From the NCBI GenBank assembly GCA_028289425.1, contig JANQPL010000017.1, forward strand, positions 62,001-126,000: a DNA stretch of 64,000 bases. Direction: 5' to 3'. This stretch comes from Alphaproteobacteria bacterium (lineage in GTDB: Bacteria > Pseudomonadota > Alphaproteobacteria > JANQMY01). Every line of letters begins with the position of its first letter. Positions within the stretch are counted from its first letter, which is position 1. Below are positions 29,782 to 41,015 of this stretch, piece after piece. The notes beneath the pieces were generated by a model. It was given only the letters and a program-made list of their open reading frames with translations. It was not told the origin of the DNA and did no database searches. Made by a program: the position numbers and the translations under genes.

Positions 29782-29817
29782 TCCAAATTGAAACAAATAT
29801 GATCCAAATCGAAACTA
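29782..29817. repeat. Two 15-bp direct repeats at 21-bp period (TCCAAATYGAAACWA)
   Basis: TCCAAATTGAAACAA (29782-29796) and TCCAAATCGAAACTA (29803-29817), 13/15 identical, about 72-107 bp upstream of the candidate -24 element. Confidence 0.75.
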
Positions 29818-30855
29818 AATTCGTGGGTCCACCAAGATTTTGACTTCTTCCGGGTCGGTAGCCAATCGGGCAAAGGCTCCATCGATCCCATCAAGGGACA
29901 CAGTAGACGTATGCAACGGGGCCAGTTTTAGCCGTTCGTCTTCCACCAGCGCTTGAGCCACGTCGAATTCTTCGCGTAAATATCCAAGTGAGGCGACAAG
30001 CTCTATTTCCTTAACCAGCCATTCGGCAGCGTTTATCTCAGCCGGCAGGTTTGGAAAACCAACCAAGGACACGACGCCCCCACGGCGGCACAGCCCAACG
30101 GATTGGTTAATCGTTTGAGGGATTCCGGCGCATTCAAACACCACATCCGCACCTTCCTTGCCGACATGATTCTGAACCTGTTCGAGCGTCTGTTCTTTGC
30201 TGGGATCGATGAGTAGATCGGCACCCAACACCCCTCCCAAATTCCGGCGGGACTCTTGTGGTTCAATCAAAACCACTGTTCCCGCACCGGCCGCACGGGC
30301 GCATTGGAGTGTGAGCAATCCGATTGGTCCTGCGCCGACTACGACAACACTGTCTCCTAAGCTCAGCCTGGTACGCCGAACCGCGTGAATGGCGACGGTC
30401 GCCGGTTCAAGTAGTGACGCCTCGATGTCAGAGAGTTTTGACGTGACGCCATAGAGGCGGGAGGCGTCGATGGCGATGGACGGTGCAAACCCGCCGTGCG
30501 CTGCTGCCATCGGTCCGACGCCGATCATCCCAGCAAACGCGGTTTCGCAGTAAGCTGTCTCACCCCGCAGACAAGGGGCGCATTGACCGCAAGCGCTTGA
30601 AATCCCGATGGCGACGCGATCGCCCTCCTTGATGTGCCCGACTTCTTTGCCGAGGGCGCTGACATTGCCCATCCACTCATGGCCGCAAATGGCAGGGTTG
30701 TAGGGCTCACCTGATTGGTACGCATGCAAATCAGTTCCGCAAATCCCGCAATAAGCGATGTCGACCACCGCCTTACCGGTGCTTGGTTCGGGCGTAGGCA
30801 TGTCGACAAGCTCAAGCTTGTTCTTTCCGGTTACCAGGGCTGCTTCCATCGTCAA
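29815..30855 (-). CDS. Zinc-dependent medium-chain (MDR) alcohol/sugar dehydrogenase
   Basis: YCGICGTDLHAYQSG, GHEWMGNV, CGQCAPCLRGETAYC structural-zinc loop, VVVVGAGPIGLL Rossmann motif. Confidence 0.92.
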   Translation of the reverse strand: MTMEAALVTGKNKLELVDMPTPEPSTGKAVVDIAYCGICGTDLHAYQSGEPYNPAICGHEWMGNVSALGKEVGHIKEGDRVAIGISSACGQCAPCLRGETAYCETAFAGMIGVGPMAAAHGGFAPSIAIDASRLYGVTSKLSDIEASLLEPATVAIHAVRRTRLSLGDSVVVVGAGPIGLLTLQCARAAGAGTVVLIEPQESRRNLGGVLGADLLIDPSKEQTLEQVQNHVGKEGADVVFECAGIPQTINQSVGLCRRGGVVSLVGFPNLPAEINAAEWLVKEIELVASLGYLREEFDVAQALVEDERLKLAPLHTSTVSLDGIDGAFARLATDPEEVKILVDPRI

Positions 30856-31054
30856 CTCCTTATTTTCTTCATTTTTTTGGCTATTACGACCGATGAGGCC
30901 GTTGCGGTCAAGGTGACAGGACCTCTCGAGTTGCGGCCGGTGGAAGGGGCTTGAGCTACCTTATGTTGGCGCTCTATTTTCCGTTCTCGATTCCGGTTTT
31001 TGTGGTAAAGAATCTGAGATTAGATCGCCGCCGGCAGGAAAAGGAGCGCAAAGA

Positions 31055-31297
31055 ATGAGCGATAACAAGCAAGACGACGGATCGCAGGAGCGTATCACTG
31101 TCCTTGCAAAGGAGTTTCTTCCCGCCGCGATGGAGTATCACCGCCGGAACATGGGCGAGAAGGGGTATGAGCTCGAGGGGCGCATTACCCAGCGGCGCTT
31201 CATGATGATTGAAGGCATGGGCGAACCCAGCGACCTGTTCGAAGGCGAAGTTTTCTATGCGGCGACCTTTGTGAAGAAGGGTTCGGGTAAAGGATAG
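31055..31297 (+). CDS. Small uncharacterised protein (80 aa)
   Basis: ORF with AAGGAG upstream of the ATG; no family recognised. Confidence 0.6.
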   Translation: MSDNKQDDGSQERITVLAKEFLPAAMEYHRRNMGEKGYELEGRITQRRFMMIEGMGEPSDLFEGEVFYAATFVKKGSGKG

Positions 31298-31414
31298 ACC
31301 CACCTTTTCCGGAAAGTTTCAAACAAGAATAAAGAGCTGGTTTTGCGGCCGATCTGCCCCGGACCCTGATTTTGGGGGCTGCCCTGGCAGGTTGCGGCGG
31401 GATATGGAGTGATC

Positions 31415-33094
31415 ATGGCATCCTATCAATATGTTTATGTCATGCAGGACCTGTCCAAGACTTTTACGGGCGGCAAACAGGTCTTGAAGAACATCAGATT
31501 GTCCTTCTTTCCTGGCGCGAAAATTGGTGTCATCGGCGTTAATGGTGCCGGCAAGTCCACACTGTTAAAGATAATGGCTGGATTGGACACGGAGTTCCAA
31601 GGCGAGGCTTGGGCGGCGGACGGCGTCAAAGTAGGGTACCTCGCACAAGAGCCCGAACTCGATCCGTCCAAAGATGTATTTGGCAATGTGATGGAAGGCC
31701 TTGCCGATACGAAAGCCCTATTGGATGAGTTCGAGGCCGTGTCGGCGAAGTTTGCAGAGCCGATGGACGATGATGAAATGAATGAGCTCATCGCCCGACA
31801 AGCGGAGATACAGGAAAAGATTGATGCTGCTGACGCCTGGGATGTGAGCAATCGGGTCGAAATGGCGATGGACGCATTGCGCTGCCCACCTAGTGATGCG
31901 GATGTCTCAAAACTGTCGGGAGGCGAACGCCGCCGCGTAGCACTTTGCAGACTCTTGCTCGAGAAGCCTGACATGCTCTTGCTGGATGAACCGACAAACC
32001 ATTTAGATGCGGAATCGGTTGCTTGGCTCGAACAATATCTAAAGGATTACGCTGGCACGGTCATGCTGATAACACACGACCGCTATTTTTTGGACAACGT
32101 GACCGGATGGATTCTTGAACTTGACCGCGGCCAAGGCATTCCATGGGAAGGCAACTACTCAAGCTGGTTGGAGCAGAAGCAAAAACGCTTGGCCCAAGAG
32201 GGCTCAAAGGAAGAGGCACGGCAGCGAACACTTGCACGGGAATTGGAATGGGTTCGATCAAGCCCCAGGGCCCGTCAGGCCAAAAGCAAAGCACGCATTC
32301 GTGCCTACGAAGAACTCCTCGCGCAATCGGCAGACTCTGGGCCGGGTAGTGCCCAAATTGTTATTCCAGCAGGTCCGCGATTGGGTGATCTCGTGGTCGA
32401 GGCTAAGAACCTTCGGAAGGGATTTGAAGATAAGTTACTCATCGATGATCTCTCATTTCTCCTGCCGCCGGGTGGCATCGTCGGTGTTATTGGACCGAAC
32501 GGCGCTGGCAAGACGACACTTTTTCGGATGCTCACGGGCCAGGAACAAGCGGACTCAGGCTGTCTTAGATGTGGCGAGACGGTCGTTATGGGTTATGTGG
32601 ACCAAAGCCGAGACGCCCTCACGGCGACGAACACCGTTTGGGAGGAAATCTCCGAAGGGCTGGACGTTTTGCAACTGGGAAAGCGTGAGGTTCAGAGCCG
32701 GGCTTATGTGAGTGCCTTCAATTTCCGCGGGCCTGACCAGCAAAAGAAGGTGGGGCAGCTATCGGGGGGCGAACGGAACCGCGTTCATCTGGCAAAGATG
32801 CTGAAGTCCGGCGCAAATCTTCTTTTGTTGGACGAGCCCACAAATGACCTGGACGTGGACACGCTACGCGCGCTTGAAGATGCGCTCACTGAATTCGCCG
32901 GATGTGCGGTTGTTATCAGCCACGACCGTTGGTTTTTAGATCGAATTGCTACTCACATTCTTGCCTTTGAAGGTGACAGTAACGTGGTCTGGTTTGAGGG
33001 GAATTATCAGGACTATGAGGCGGACTACCGTCGCCGGTATGGCGCTGAAGCGGAGCGTCCACATCGAATCAAATACAAGAAGTTGGAGCGTTAG
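31415..33094 (+). CDS. ettA: Energy-dependent translational throttle protein EttA (ABC-F)
   Basis: Two ABC domains ([24 protein letters not shown]; two LSGGE signatures), [18 protein letters not shown]-terminus, full-length. Confidence 0.95.
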   Translation: MASYQYVYVMQDLSKTFTGGKQVLKNIRLSFFPGAKIGVIGVNGAGKSTLLKIMAGLDTEFQGEAWAADGVKVGYLAQEPELDPSKDVFGNVMEGLADTKALLDEFEAVSAKFAEPMDDDEMNELIARQAEIQEKIDAADAWDVSNRVEMAMDALRCPPSDADVSKLSGGERRRVALCRLLLEKPDMLLLDEPTNHLDAESVAWLEQYLKDYAGTVMLITHDRYFLDNVTGWILELDRGQGIPWEGNYSSWLEQKQKRLAQEGSKEEARQRTLARELEWVRSSPRARQAKSKARIRAYEELLAQSADSGPGSAQIVIPAGPRLGDLVVEAKNLRKGFEDKLLIDDLSFLLPPGGIVGVIGPNGAGKTTLFRMLTGQEQADSGCLRCGETVVMGYVDQSRDALTATNTVWEEISEGLDVLQLGKREVQSRAYVSAFNFRGPDQQKKVGQLSGGERNRVHLAKMLKSGANLLLLDEPTNDLDVDTLRALEDALTEFAGCAVVISHDRWFLDRIATHILAFEGDSNVVWFEGNYQDYEADYRRRYGAEAERPHRIKYKKLER

Positions 33095-33205
33095 GGGGCG
33101 TTTGGCCGGTTCAGTCGCTCGGCGTAGCTTGTTTATTGATGTGCCGTTCCGCTACTAGCAATCAAGGTTTGCCAAACACGGCCTCTATTGAAAGCGGTCG
33201 TTGTT

Positions 33206-33841
33206 TTAGGTCGGTCGAACTTCGTCCCTTAGGTAGTCGATCAAAGCGCTTACTTGGCGATTGTTGTTATTGATGAACGACGTAAATTGCTCACGCTGCT
33301 CAATCGCCATCCAAATGCCTTCTACCTGAACGTCGACGACCTTGTAACCTTGGCCCGAATTTAAAACACGCCAGTTGACACGAAAGTCAGCCTCGCCAGA
33401 CCGGATCTTCGACTGGACAACCGCCTCTTTTTCACTGGTGGCTTCGGCCCCAACGATTTCAAACGTCTCACCCGAATACTGTCCGAGCCGTGCCGCATAT
33501 ATGTTTACGACGTACTCGCGGAAGAGCGCTTGATATTCTTGCAATCGGTTTTCTGCGCGCATTTGATTGGCGTAGCGACCGAGTACAAAGCGGCCGATCC
33601 GTTCTAGATCCGCGCCTTCTTGAAACAATTTAGCGAATTTTTGTCTGCGTTCCTGGGGGCTTGCGTTTTCGTCTTGGAGGATCGCAAGAGTTTGGTTTGC
33701 GAGGTCCTCCACGAAAGCCTTAGCTTCATCCACAGTTGCATGGGCAGGGGATGCCACAGAGATCAGGGCGGCAACTGTCGCGAACAAGAACGCGTTCTTG
33801 ATGTGCAAAGCGCCCGCAGCGCATCGACGCACGAAAGTCAT
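33206..33841 (-). CDS. mlaC: MlaC/Ttg2D-type phospholipid-binding ABC transporter auxiliary protein
   Basis: Signal peptide then KFAKLFQEGADLERIGRFVLGRYANQ...EYQALFREYVVNIYAARLGQYSGE ... VNWRVLNSGQGYKVVDVQVEGIWMAIEQREQFTSFI. Confidence 0.88.
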   Translation of the reverse strand: MTFVRRCAAGALHIKNAFLFATVAALISVASPAHATVDEAKAFVEDLANQTLAILQDENASPQERRQKFAKLFQEGADLERIGRFVLGRYANQMRAENRLQEYQALFREYVVNIYAARLGQYSGETFEIVGAEATSEKEAVVQSKIRSGEADFRVNWRVLNSGQGYKVVDVQVEGIWMAIEQREQFTSFINNNNRQVSALIDYLRDEVRPT

Positions 33842-33927
33842 GGTTAACCTCACTTACTTGTCCGTTTCGGACATATTCTATTGACCCACTATGCCAAATT
33901 GAAGCTGACTGCCGAATGAACAAACAG

Positions 33928-34779
33928 TTACTGGGGCTGTGGGTTCTCATTGTCGAAAGTTTCGAACTCGTCGCTCGATTCATCATCAAAAGATGGTAAA
34001 TCTTCGAAGCTCGTCGCGCCGTTCAGAATCGCGTCGCGGCGACTCTGTTGATAGAGGCTGCGCAGCGACGCATAGGGATCTAGAGACGTTTCTTCTATCT
34101 GCTTCAGCCCGGGGCGTGCTCGCGAGTAGGCGTCAAGGCCGTCCGCACCTGTGATTGCGAACGGCACCCAGATAAGCTGCATGTCGTCCCAGTCAATATA
34201 GGTAATCGGATCAAACGCCGTATCGACTGCCATTCCAACCCCGTCCCTCAGGGTCGTTGGGCCAAGAAACGGCAAAAAGAAATAGGGACCCGGTCCGACC
34301 CCCCATACCGCGAGAGTTTGGCCAAAGTCTTCTCGGTGAAACTCGTAACCAAGCTTTCCAGCAACATCGAACATCCCACCCAATCCGACGGTCGAATTGA
34401 TGCCAAAGCGAGCGATCGTCGTGCCTGCCCGTTCCCATTCGGTTTGCAAGAGATCGTTAGCGAGAATAACCGGCGTGTCCGCGTTGTTGAGGGCATTCCG
34501 CAGCCTGTTGCGAATTTGCCTGGGGAATATGGCGGTATAGCCAACAACAATTGGCCCGAATATGTATTTGTCGAGCTGCTGATTGACCCCGTACGACCAG
34601 CGGTTGAAACCTTCGTAGGGGTCGTTGATTTCCAGATCGGACTCTTTCATTTTTGTCGAAGAGCACGCGCCCAACACGAGTGAGCAGGCAACGGTCATAA
34701 CCAAAGTTGCCCGGCCCGCATTGGACACAAAATCCGCCATTCCTGCCGCAAGCGGGCTACCGAAACGCCGTAAATCCAT
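33928..34779 (-). CDS. mlaA: MlaA/VacJ family lipoprotein
   Basis: Lipobox LVLGAC; NDPYEGFNRWSYGVNQQLDKYIFGP...NRLRNALNNADTPVILANDLLQ...FGINSTVGLGGMFDVA. Confidence 0.92.
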   Translation of the reverse strand: MDLRRFGSPLAAGMADFVSNAGRATLVMTVACSLVLGACSSTKMKESDLEINDPYEGFNRWSYGVNQQLDKYIFGPIVVGYTAIFPRQIRNRLRNALNNADTPVILANDLLQTEWERAGTTIARFGINSTVGLGGMFDVAGKLGYEFHREDFGQTLAVWGVGPGPYFFLPFLGPTTLRDGVGMAVDTAFDPITYIDWDDMQLIWVPFAITGADGLDAYSRARPGLKQIEETSLDPYASLRSLYQQSRRDAILNGATSFEDLPSFDDESSDEFETFDNENPQPQ

Positions 34780-35042
34780 ACTGCTCTGAAGCTCCCCAAA
34801 CACCACGGTCACACAGTGCGCGACTCGCAATCCTAAGAAGATGGCGATCCGGCCCTTTTCGAGAATTAGCACGCAGCGTTAGCAACGTCCTGCGAACCGC
34901 GGTTTACCGTCGTTTGGTTAACATATCCGTTCTGCACAAGCCAGCCAACCGATGCCTCTTCACAATCAAATTGATGGCATTTGTTGCCAATTTGACCCAG
35001 CAATTCGAGATGCACGTTAACGATTTTTTCAGTAGATAACCA

Positions 35043-35062
35043 CATAAAGATATGTTTATATA
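35043..35062. promoter_or_regulatory. Candidate operator of the downstream ArsR-methyltransferase regulator
   Basis: ACATAAAGAT/ATGTTTATAT, a 20-bp imperfect palindrome (8/10 per arm), 37 bp upstream of the start codon. Confidence 0.55.
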
Positions 35063-35098
35063 TGGTCTGGCGCTGACGGCTTCGAAAACGGCGAAGAT

Positions 35099-36133
35099 AT
35101 GGAGCATCTAATTTCAGGTCTGAGGGCAGCAGGTGAGCCCACTCGATTGCGGCTGCTCAATCTGCTTTCTAAAACGGAACTCACCGTCTCCGACCTAACG
35201 CACATACTTGGCCAAAGCCAACCCAGGGTGAGCCGCCATCTGAAACTGCTGACAGAAGCCGGCCTAATCACCCGCTTTCGTGAAGGTGCCTGGGTTTTCT
35301 ACAAGCTCGTTCGCCCTCCAAAAACCAATGGACCGGGCGATCCTGACCAGTCTTCTAGGGATTACCTGTCTCCTTCCCTCGCGGCGGCCCTTGTCGATCT
35401 CATACCCCAAAACGACATCACCGTTCTTCGGGACTTGGATCGCCTCGAAGCTGTCAAACAAAGGCGAGCGGCGGTGGCGGCCGCATACTTTGCCGAAAAT
35501 GCGGACGAGTGGAGCCGCATTCGGTCACTTTATGTCTCCGAAGCCGATGTGGAGGCTGCTATCCGCGAGCTGCTCGAAAACGAAAAATTTGGCTTCTTGC
35601 TGGATATTGGCACCGGTACAGGGCGCATTCTGGAAGTGTTGTCCGATCGGTTTGATGAGGGGGTCGGTATAGACCTTAGCCATGAAATGCTGGGAATAGC
35701 GCGGGCCAACATTGAACGCGTTGGGTTACCCAACACCTATGTCAGATTTGCAGACCTTTACGCATTGCCTTTTGAAAACGACAGCGTCGACTTGGTGACG
35801 ATCCACCACGTCTTGCATTTTTTGGAGGAGCCTGCGAATGCCATCTCTGAAGCCGCACGGGTATTGAAACCTGGTGGAAAGATCTTGATTGCTGACTTTG
35901 CCCCACACGACGTCGAGTTCCTAAGAGACGAGCACGCGCACCGACGGCTTGGATTTGATGACAAAGAGATTGCCGGGTGGTTCGAGGACTGCGGGTTACA
36001 GTCCGCCAAGACCTGCCATTTGATGGCCGATGCTGAAAATCTTGATACGGAGCAAAATTTGACGGTCACTCTATGGCTCGGCTGCCGCGAAACATCGACG
36101 GTGCGACGTCTTCCATTGGAACAAGCCTCATGA
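35099..36133 (+). CDS. ArsR-family HTH regulator fused to a SAM-dependent methyltransferase domain (SahR-like)
   Basis: LRAAGEPTRLRLLNLLSKTELTVSDLTHILGQSQPRVSRHLKLLTEAGLI wHTH, then FLLDIGTGTGRILEVLSDRFDEGVGIDLSHEML. Confidence 0.9.
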   Translation: MEHLISGLRAAGEPTRLRLLNLLSKTELTVSDLTHILGQSQPRVSRHLKLLTEAGLITRFREGAWVFYKLVRPPKTNGPGDPDQSSRDYLSPSLAAALVDLIPQNDITVLRDLDRLEAVKQRRAAVAAAYFAENADEWSRIRSLYVSEADVEAAIRELLENEKFGFLLDIGTGTGRILEVLSDRFDEGVGIDLSHEMLGIARANIERVGLPNTYVRFADLYALPFENDSVDLVTIHHVLHFLEEPANAISEAARVLKPGGKILIADFAPHDVEFLRDEHAHRRLGFDDKEIAGWFEDCGLQSAKTCHLMADAENLDTEQNLTVTLWLGCRETSTVRRLPLEQAS

Positions 36134-37059
36134 ATCACAATACGTTCTCTGACGATGATCAAGCCGGTGGCGTAGGACTTTTGTCCAAGAACTTTGATTC
36201 GGGCACGGATCTTCGTATTTCATTCGAGTTTTCGCCGCCAAAAACACCCGAGCTGGAGGAAAAGCTCTGGCTTGCAATAAAGCGGCTGGAACCGCTGCAG
36301 CCGGATTTTGTATCCGTAACTTACGGCGCTGGCGGATCCACGCGAGAACGCACCCATGCCACCGTCAAAAGAATCGTTGAAGAAACCAGCCTTAGACCGG
36401 CGGCACATTTGACCTGTGTTGGTGCCGATCGAGAATCAGTGGACGACGTTATCAAGTCCTATTGGGATGCTGGCGTCCGTCACATCGTTGCGTTGCGTGG
36501 CGATCCGCCAACGGGCATTGGCACGAAATATGTGCCTCATCCGGGCGGCTACGCCGGTAGCCCTGAACTCGTTCGTGGAATCAAGGAAATTGGCGATTTC
36601 GAAGTCAGCGTCGGGTGTTATCCGGAACAGCATCCCGATGCGCAGACGCCTCAAAGTGACCTGGATATTCTGAAACGAAAGATCGAGGCGGGGGCGGACC
36701 GGGCAATTACTCAGTTCTTCTTCGATCCGGATGTCTTCCTGCGATTTCGAGATCACACGGAGGCCGAAGGCATAAGCATCCCGATTGTGCCGGGCATCAT
36801 GCCGGTTAGTGGATTCAAGGGTGTGCGCCGAATGGCAGAAGCGGCGGGAGCCTCTGTTCCGAACTGGGCAATCGAATTGTTCGATGGATTGGAGAAGGAT
36901 GCGGAAACGCGAAGGTTGGTTGCAGCATCGCTGGTTGTTGAACAGTGCTTGCGTCTTCGTGATGCCGGCGTCAACCAGTTCCACTTCTACACCATGAACA
37001 AGGCCGATTTGACCTTCGCGATTTGCCACATTCTCGGTTTGCGCGCCAAAAGTCAGTAA
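36130..37059 (+). CDS. metF: Methylenetetrahydrofolate reductase
   Basis: [44 protein letters not shown] overlap with the upstream gene. Confidence 0.95.
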   Translation: MNHNTFSDDDQAGGVGLLSKNFDSGTDLRISFEFSPPKTPELEEKLWLAIKRLEPLQPDFVSVTYGAGGSTRERTHATVKRIVEETSLRPAAHLTCVGADRESVDDVIKSYWDAGVRHIVALRGDPPTGIGTKYVPHPGGYAGSPELVRGIKEIGDFEVSVGCYPEQHPDAQTPQSDLDILKRKIEAGADRAITQFFFDPDVFLRFRDHTEAEGISIPIVPGIMPVSGFKGVRRMAEAAGASVPNWAIELFDGLEKDAETRRLVAASLVVEQCLRLRDAGVNQFHFYTMNKADLTFAICHILGLRAKSQ

Positions 37060-37084
37060 CGCATCAAAATCTTGGAAAACTAAA

Positions 37085-40000
37085 ATGTCGTCACAACAAA
37101 GTCGGACGGACGCCCTTATCGGCGCAGCCAAAAATCGTATTCTTGTTCTTGATGGTGCCATGGGCACCATGATCCAGGGATATGCGCCGGATGAAGCCGC
37201 CTACCGGGGCGAGCGGTTCGATAATCATACGGATGATCTGAAGGGTAACAACGATCTGTTGTCGATCACGCAGCCGCATATTATTCGAGAGATCCACGCG
37301 GCCTATTTGGCAGCGGGTGCCGACATCGTTGAAACCAACACATTCAATGCATCGTCAGTATCGCAAGCGGACTATAACCTCGAACATTTGGTCACGGAGA
37401 TCAATTTTGAGAGTGCCCGTTTGGCGCGGGAAGCTTGCGACGAAGCGACTGCAAGGACGCCCCACAAGCCACGTTTTGTAGCTGGTGTTCTTGGGCCGAC
37501 AAATCGCACCGCTTCCATCTCGCCAGACGTAAATGATCCAAGTCTGCGCAATGTCTCGTTCGATGAACTGCGCTTTACCTATCAAGATTCCACCCGTGCC
37601 CTCATCGAAGGTGGCGCTGATATTATCCTTGTAGAGACAATATTCGATACCCTCAATGCGAAAGCCGCTTTGTTCGCCGTTGAAGAGGTCTTTCAAGAGC
37701 TTGGGTTTCGCTTGCCAATCATGATCTCTGGAACGATTACCGACTTGTCGGGCAGAACACTTTCCGGCCAGACAAGCGAAGCTTTCTGGAATTCGGTGCG
37801 CCATGTAAAGCCTTTCAGTGTCGGATTGAATTGTGCGTTGGGCGCCAAGGAAATGAGGCCCCACGTGGCCGACCTTTCACGTGTGGCAAACACGTTGGTC
37901 AGCGCCCACCCCAATGCCGGCTTGCCGAATGAATTTGGCGGCTATGATGAGACACCTGATGATATGGCCGGCATGCTGCACGAGTTTGCCAGCAGTGGAT
38001 TGCTGAACATTGTTGGCGGCTGTTGCGGCACCACGCCCGAACACATAAAGGCAATTGCCGAATCTGTCTCGAAACTGTCTCCGCGCGACACGCCAGAAAA
38101 ACCACAAAGATTGTATCTGTCCGGCCTCGAACCATTCGAAGTTGGACCGGACACAAACTTCGTTAACATCGGTGAGCGGACGAATGTGACTGGATCGGCA
38201 CGATTCCGCAAATTGATTACGAATGGTAACTATGAAAAAGCGCTCGACGTGGCGCGCGGCCAGGTTAATAACGGTGCTCAAGTCATTGACGTCAACATGG
38301 ACGAAGGCATGCTCGACAGCAAAGGCGCGATGACCACTTTTCTCAATCTCATCGCATCAGAACCGGACATTGCGCGTGTACCGATCATGATCGACTCCTC
38401 TAAATGGGATATTATTGAGGCGGGTCTTAAATGCGTTCAAGGAAAGGGTGTTGTAAACTCGATCAGCCTTAAGGAAGGTGAAGAGCCGTTCTTGGAACAG
38501 GCGCAATTGGTCAAACGCTATGGCGCGGCGGTTGTGGTCATGGCGTTCGATGAGGTCGGGCAGGCGGACACGGCTGAACGAAAGTTTGAAATTGCTAAGC
38601 GGTCGTATGACCTGCTGACCCAAAAAATTGGATTTCCACCGGAAGATATCATTTTTGACCCTAACATATTTGCTGTCGCAACAGGCATCGAAGAGCACAA
38701 CAACTACGGGGTCGATTTCTTGGACGCGACAAAACGCATTCGAACCGAACTTCCCCATGCACATGTGTCTGGCGGCGTCTCCAACTTTTCTTTTTCGTTT
38801 AGGGGAAACGAGCCGGTACGCGAAGCCATGCACGCGGCATTCCTCTACCACGCCATTCAAGCCGGCATGGACATGGGTATCGTCAATGCTGGGCAGCTAG
38901 CGATTTACGAAGATATTCCCGAGGAATTGCGGGAGCGCGTCGAAGACGTATTGCTGAACCGCCGCGATGATGCCACCGAGCGACTTCTGGAGATTGCGGA
39001 ACAGTTTCGGGGCGAAGGCCAAAAGAAAAAGGTTGAAGACCTGTCTTGGCGGGACGGTGACGTAAACGAACGCTTGAAACATGCGTTGGTCAACGGGATC
39101 ACAGAATACATCATTGATGACACCGAAGAAGCGCGGCTTTCCGTAGATCGGCCGCTTCATGTCATTGAAGGTCCGCTAATGGACGGGATGAATGTGGTAG
39201 GTGATTTGTTTGGCGCCGGTAAGATGTTTCTGCCGCAGGTTGTCAAAAGCGCGCGGGTCATGAAACAGGCCGTCGCGCACCTTATTCCGTTTATGGAAGA
39301 GGAAAAAGCCCGCGCCGGAGATGCCGCGCCGCAAAGTGCTGGTAAGATACTGATGGCGACGGTCAAGGGCGACGTTCACGACATCGGCAAGAACATTGTC
39401 GGCGTCGTGCTTCAATGCAACAATTTCGAAGTCATCGACCTTGGCGTGATGGTGCCGGCACAAAAGATCTTAGAAGAAGCTAAGAAACACAGCGTCAACA
39501 TCATTGGTCTTTCTGGGCTAATTACGCCAAGCCTCGATGAAATGTGCCATGTGGCTGCGGAGATGGAGCGCGAGGGGTTTGACATTCCGCTTTTGATTGG
39601 TGGTGCCACGACAAGCCGCGTCCATACCGCGGTCAAGATTCATCCCAACTATGGGCGTGGACAAGCGGTCTATGTGACCGATGCGTCTCGAGCCGTCGGC
39701 GTTGCGTCGAGCTTGGTCGCGGAAGACCAACGGGCAAGCTATGTCGACGAGATACGAACCGAGTATCGTCGGATTGCGGAAAGTCATGCGGCGGCCAACG
39801 AAAACGCGCAGCGTCAGAAGATCGAAGATGCGCGCGCAAACCGGCATGCACCGGATTGGTTGTCCTACGTGCCACCCGTGCCAAAACAATTAGGGCTGCA
39901 AGTCTTTGACAACTACGACCTGAATGAGCTTGCCGACTATATTGATTGGACACCGTTCTTCCAGTCCTGGGAATTGGCTGGAAAGTATCCGCAGATCTTG

Positions 40001-40801
40001 GATGACAAGAAAATCGGCGAAGCGGCCCGGACGCTTTTTGCCGATGCCCAGGCAATGCTCCGGCGCTTGATTGACGAAAAATGGGTTACGGCGAAAGCAG
40101 TCATCGGCTTGTGGCCTGCAAACTCGGTCGCCGACGATATTCAGGTTTATGCCGGTAATGACCGAGACAATCCGTTGGCGACGTTACATTCGCTCCGTCA
40201 GCAAATGTCCCGGCGGTCGAATCGCGCGAATCTCGCCTTGGCGGACTTTGTCGCGCCGAAGGAAACCGGTTTGCAAGACTTTGTCGGGGGATTTGCGGTG
40301 ACGGCCGGTATAGGTGAAGACGAAGCGGCTAAGAGGTTCGAGGAGAGTCATGACGATTATTCGGCGATTCTTGTAAAAGCGCTTTGTGACCGCTTGGCCG
40401 AAGCTTTCGCCGAAAGGATGCACGAACGCGTTCGCAGGGAATTCTGGGGCTATGCTGCAGAAGAAGCATTGTCGCCCGATGATCTGATTGCGGAAAAGTA
40501 TCAAGGAATCCGCCCGGCACCGGGCTATCCCGCGCAGCCGGACCATACTGAGAAGGCGACTTTGTTCCGTTTGCTTGAAGCAGAAAGAAATGCGGGTATC
40601 GAGCTTACGGAGAGTTTCGCCATGTGGCCTGGTTCCTCCGTCAGCGGATTATATTTTTCCCATCCGGACAGCCATTATTTTGGCGTTGGCAAGATCGAGG
40701 AAGATCAGGTTGAGGACTACGCAAAACGAAAAGGGATGTCAAAAGCCGAGATGGAACGGTGGCTTGCGCCGATCTTGAACTATACGCCCAAACGAAGCTG
40801 A
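37085..40801 (+). CDS. metH: Cobalamin-dependent methionine synthase
   Basis: Full-length 1238 aa; [42 protein letters not shown]-terminal SAM-binding activation domain. Confidence 0.98.
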   Translation: MSSQQSRTDALIGAAKNRILVLDGAMGTMIQGYAPDEAAYRGERFDNHTDDLKGNNDLLSITQPHIIREIHAAYLAAGADIVETNTFNASSVSQADYNLEHLVTEINFESARLAREACDEATARTPHKPRFVAGVLGPTNRTASISPDVNDPSLRNVSFDELRFTYQDSTRALIEGGADIILVETIFDTLNAKAALFAVEEVFQELGFRLPIMISGTITDLSGRTLSGQTSEAFWNSVRHVKPFSVGLNCALGAKEMRPHVADLSRVANTLVSAHPNAGLPNEFGGYDETPDDMAGMLHEFASSGLLNIVGGCCGTTPEHIKAIAESVSKLSPRDTPEKPQRLYLSGLEPFEVGPDTNFVNIGERTNVTGSARFRKLITNGNYEKALDVARGQVNNGAQVIDVNMDEGMLDSKGAMTTFLNLIASEPDIARVPIMIDSSKWDIIEAGLKCVQGKGVVNSISLKEGEEPFLEQAQLVKRYGAAVVVMAFDEVGQADTAERKFEIAKRSYDLLTQKIGFPPEDIIFDPNIFAVATGIEEHNNYGVDFLDATKRIRTELPHAHVSGGVSNFSFSFRGNEPVREAMHAAFLYHAIQAGMDMGIVNAGQLAIYEDIPEELRERVEDVLLNRRDDATERLLEIAEQFRGEGQKKKVEDLSWRDGDVNERLKHALVNGITEYIIDDTEEARLSVDRPLHVIEGPLMDGMNVVGDLFGAGKMFLPQVVKSARVMKQAVAHLIPFMEEEKARAGDAAPQSAGKILMATVKGDVHDIGKNIVGVVLQCNNFEVIDLGVMVPAQKILEEAKKHSVNIIGLSGLITPSLDEMCHVAAEMEREGFDIPLLIGGATTSRVHTAVKIHPNYGRGQAVYVTDASRAVGVASSLVAEDQRASYVDEIRTEYRRIAESHAAANENAQRQKIEDARANRHAPDWLSYVPPVPKQLGLQVFDNYDLNELADYIDWTPFFQSWELAGKYPQILDDKKIGEAARTLFADAQAMLRRLIDEKWVTAKAVIGLWPANSVADDIQVYAGNDRDNPLATLHSLRQQMSRRSNRANLALADFVAPKETGLQDFVGGFAVTAGIGEDEAAKRFEESHDDYSAILVKALCDRLAEAFAERMHERVRREFWGYAAEEALSPDDLIAEKYQGIRPAPGYPAQPDHTEKATLFRLLEAERNAGIELTESFAMWPGSSVSGLYFSHPDSHYFGVGKIEEDQVEDYAKRKGMSKAEMERWLAPILNYTPKRS

Positions 40802-40852
40802 CCGCTCATGCACCACTCGGGCGTCGACTGACTGGACGTGCTGACAAAAAGA

Positions 40853-40880
40853 AGAGCGGCGCATTTTTTGGCGCCGCTCT
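40853..40880. terminator. Intrinsic-terminator-like hairpin; T-tract lies on the minus-strand side
   Basis: AGAGCGGCGC-ATTTTTTG-GCGCCGCTCT perfect 10-bp stem. Read on the minus strand it is followed by TCTTTTTG. Confidence 0.75.
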
Positions 40881-40943
40881 AAACTCTTTACCCCTTCTGT
40901 CCCTCAAATTTGGTGGGTTCGGGGACAATAGCTCAAAAAGTTC

Positions 40944-41015
40944 CTACAGAACTCCCATCACGATTGCACCGATAAACGCAAACACAACACCAGTCGCAAT
41001 ATAGCCAAGGTCCAT
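40944..41015 (-). CDS. Putative 23-aa single-span membrane microprotein
   Basis: MDLGYIATGVVFAFIGAIVMGVL*; AGAAGGG Shine-Dalgarno 8 nt upstream; followed by the terminator hairpin at 40853-40880 in the same direction. Confidence 0.5.
   Translation of the reverse strand: MDLGYIATGVVFAFIGAIVMGVL

Noticed and set aside
31354-31405. Lipobox-like reading [12 protein letters not shown] just upstream of ettA
   Set aside because: No start codon or upstream n-region in that frame and it runs into ettA out of frame; probably coincidental.
36436-37170. 244-aa minus ORF antisense to metF
   Set aside because: metF is unambiguous on the + strand; no domain in the minus reading.
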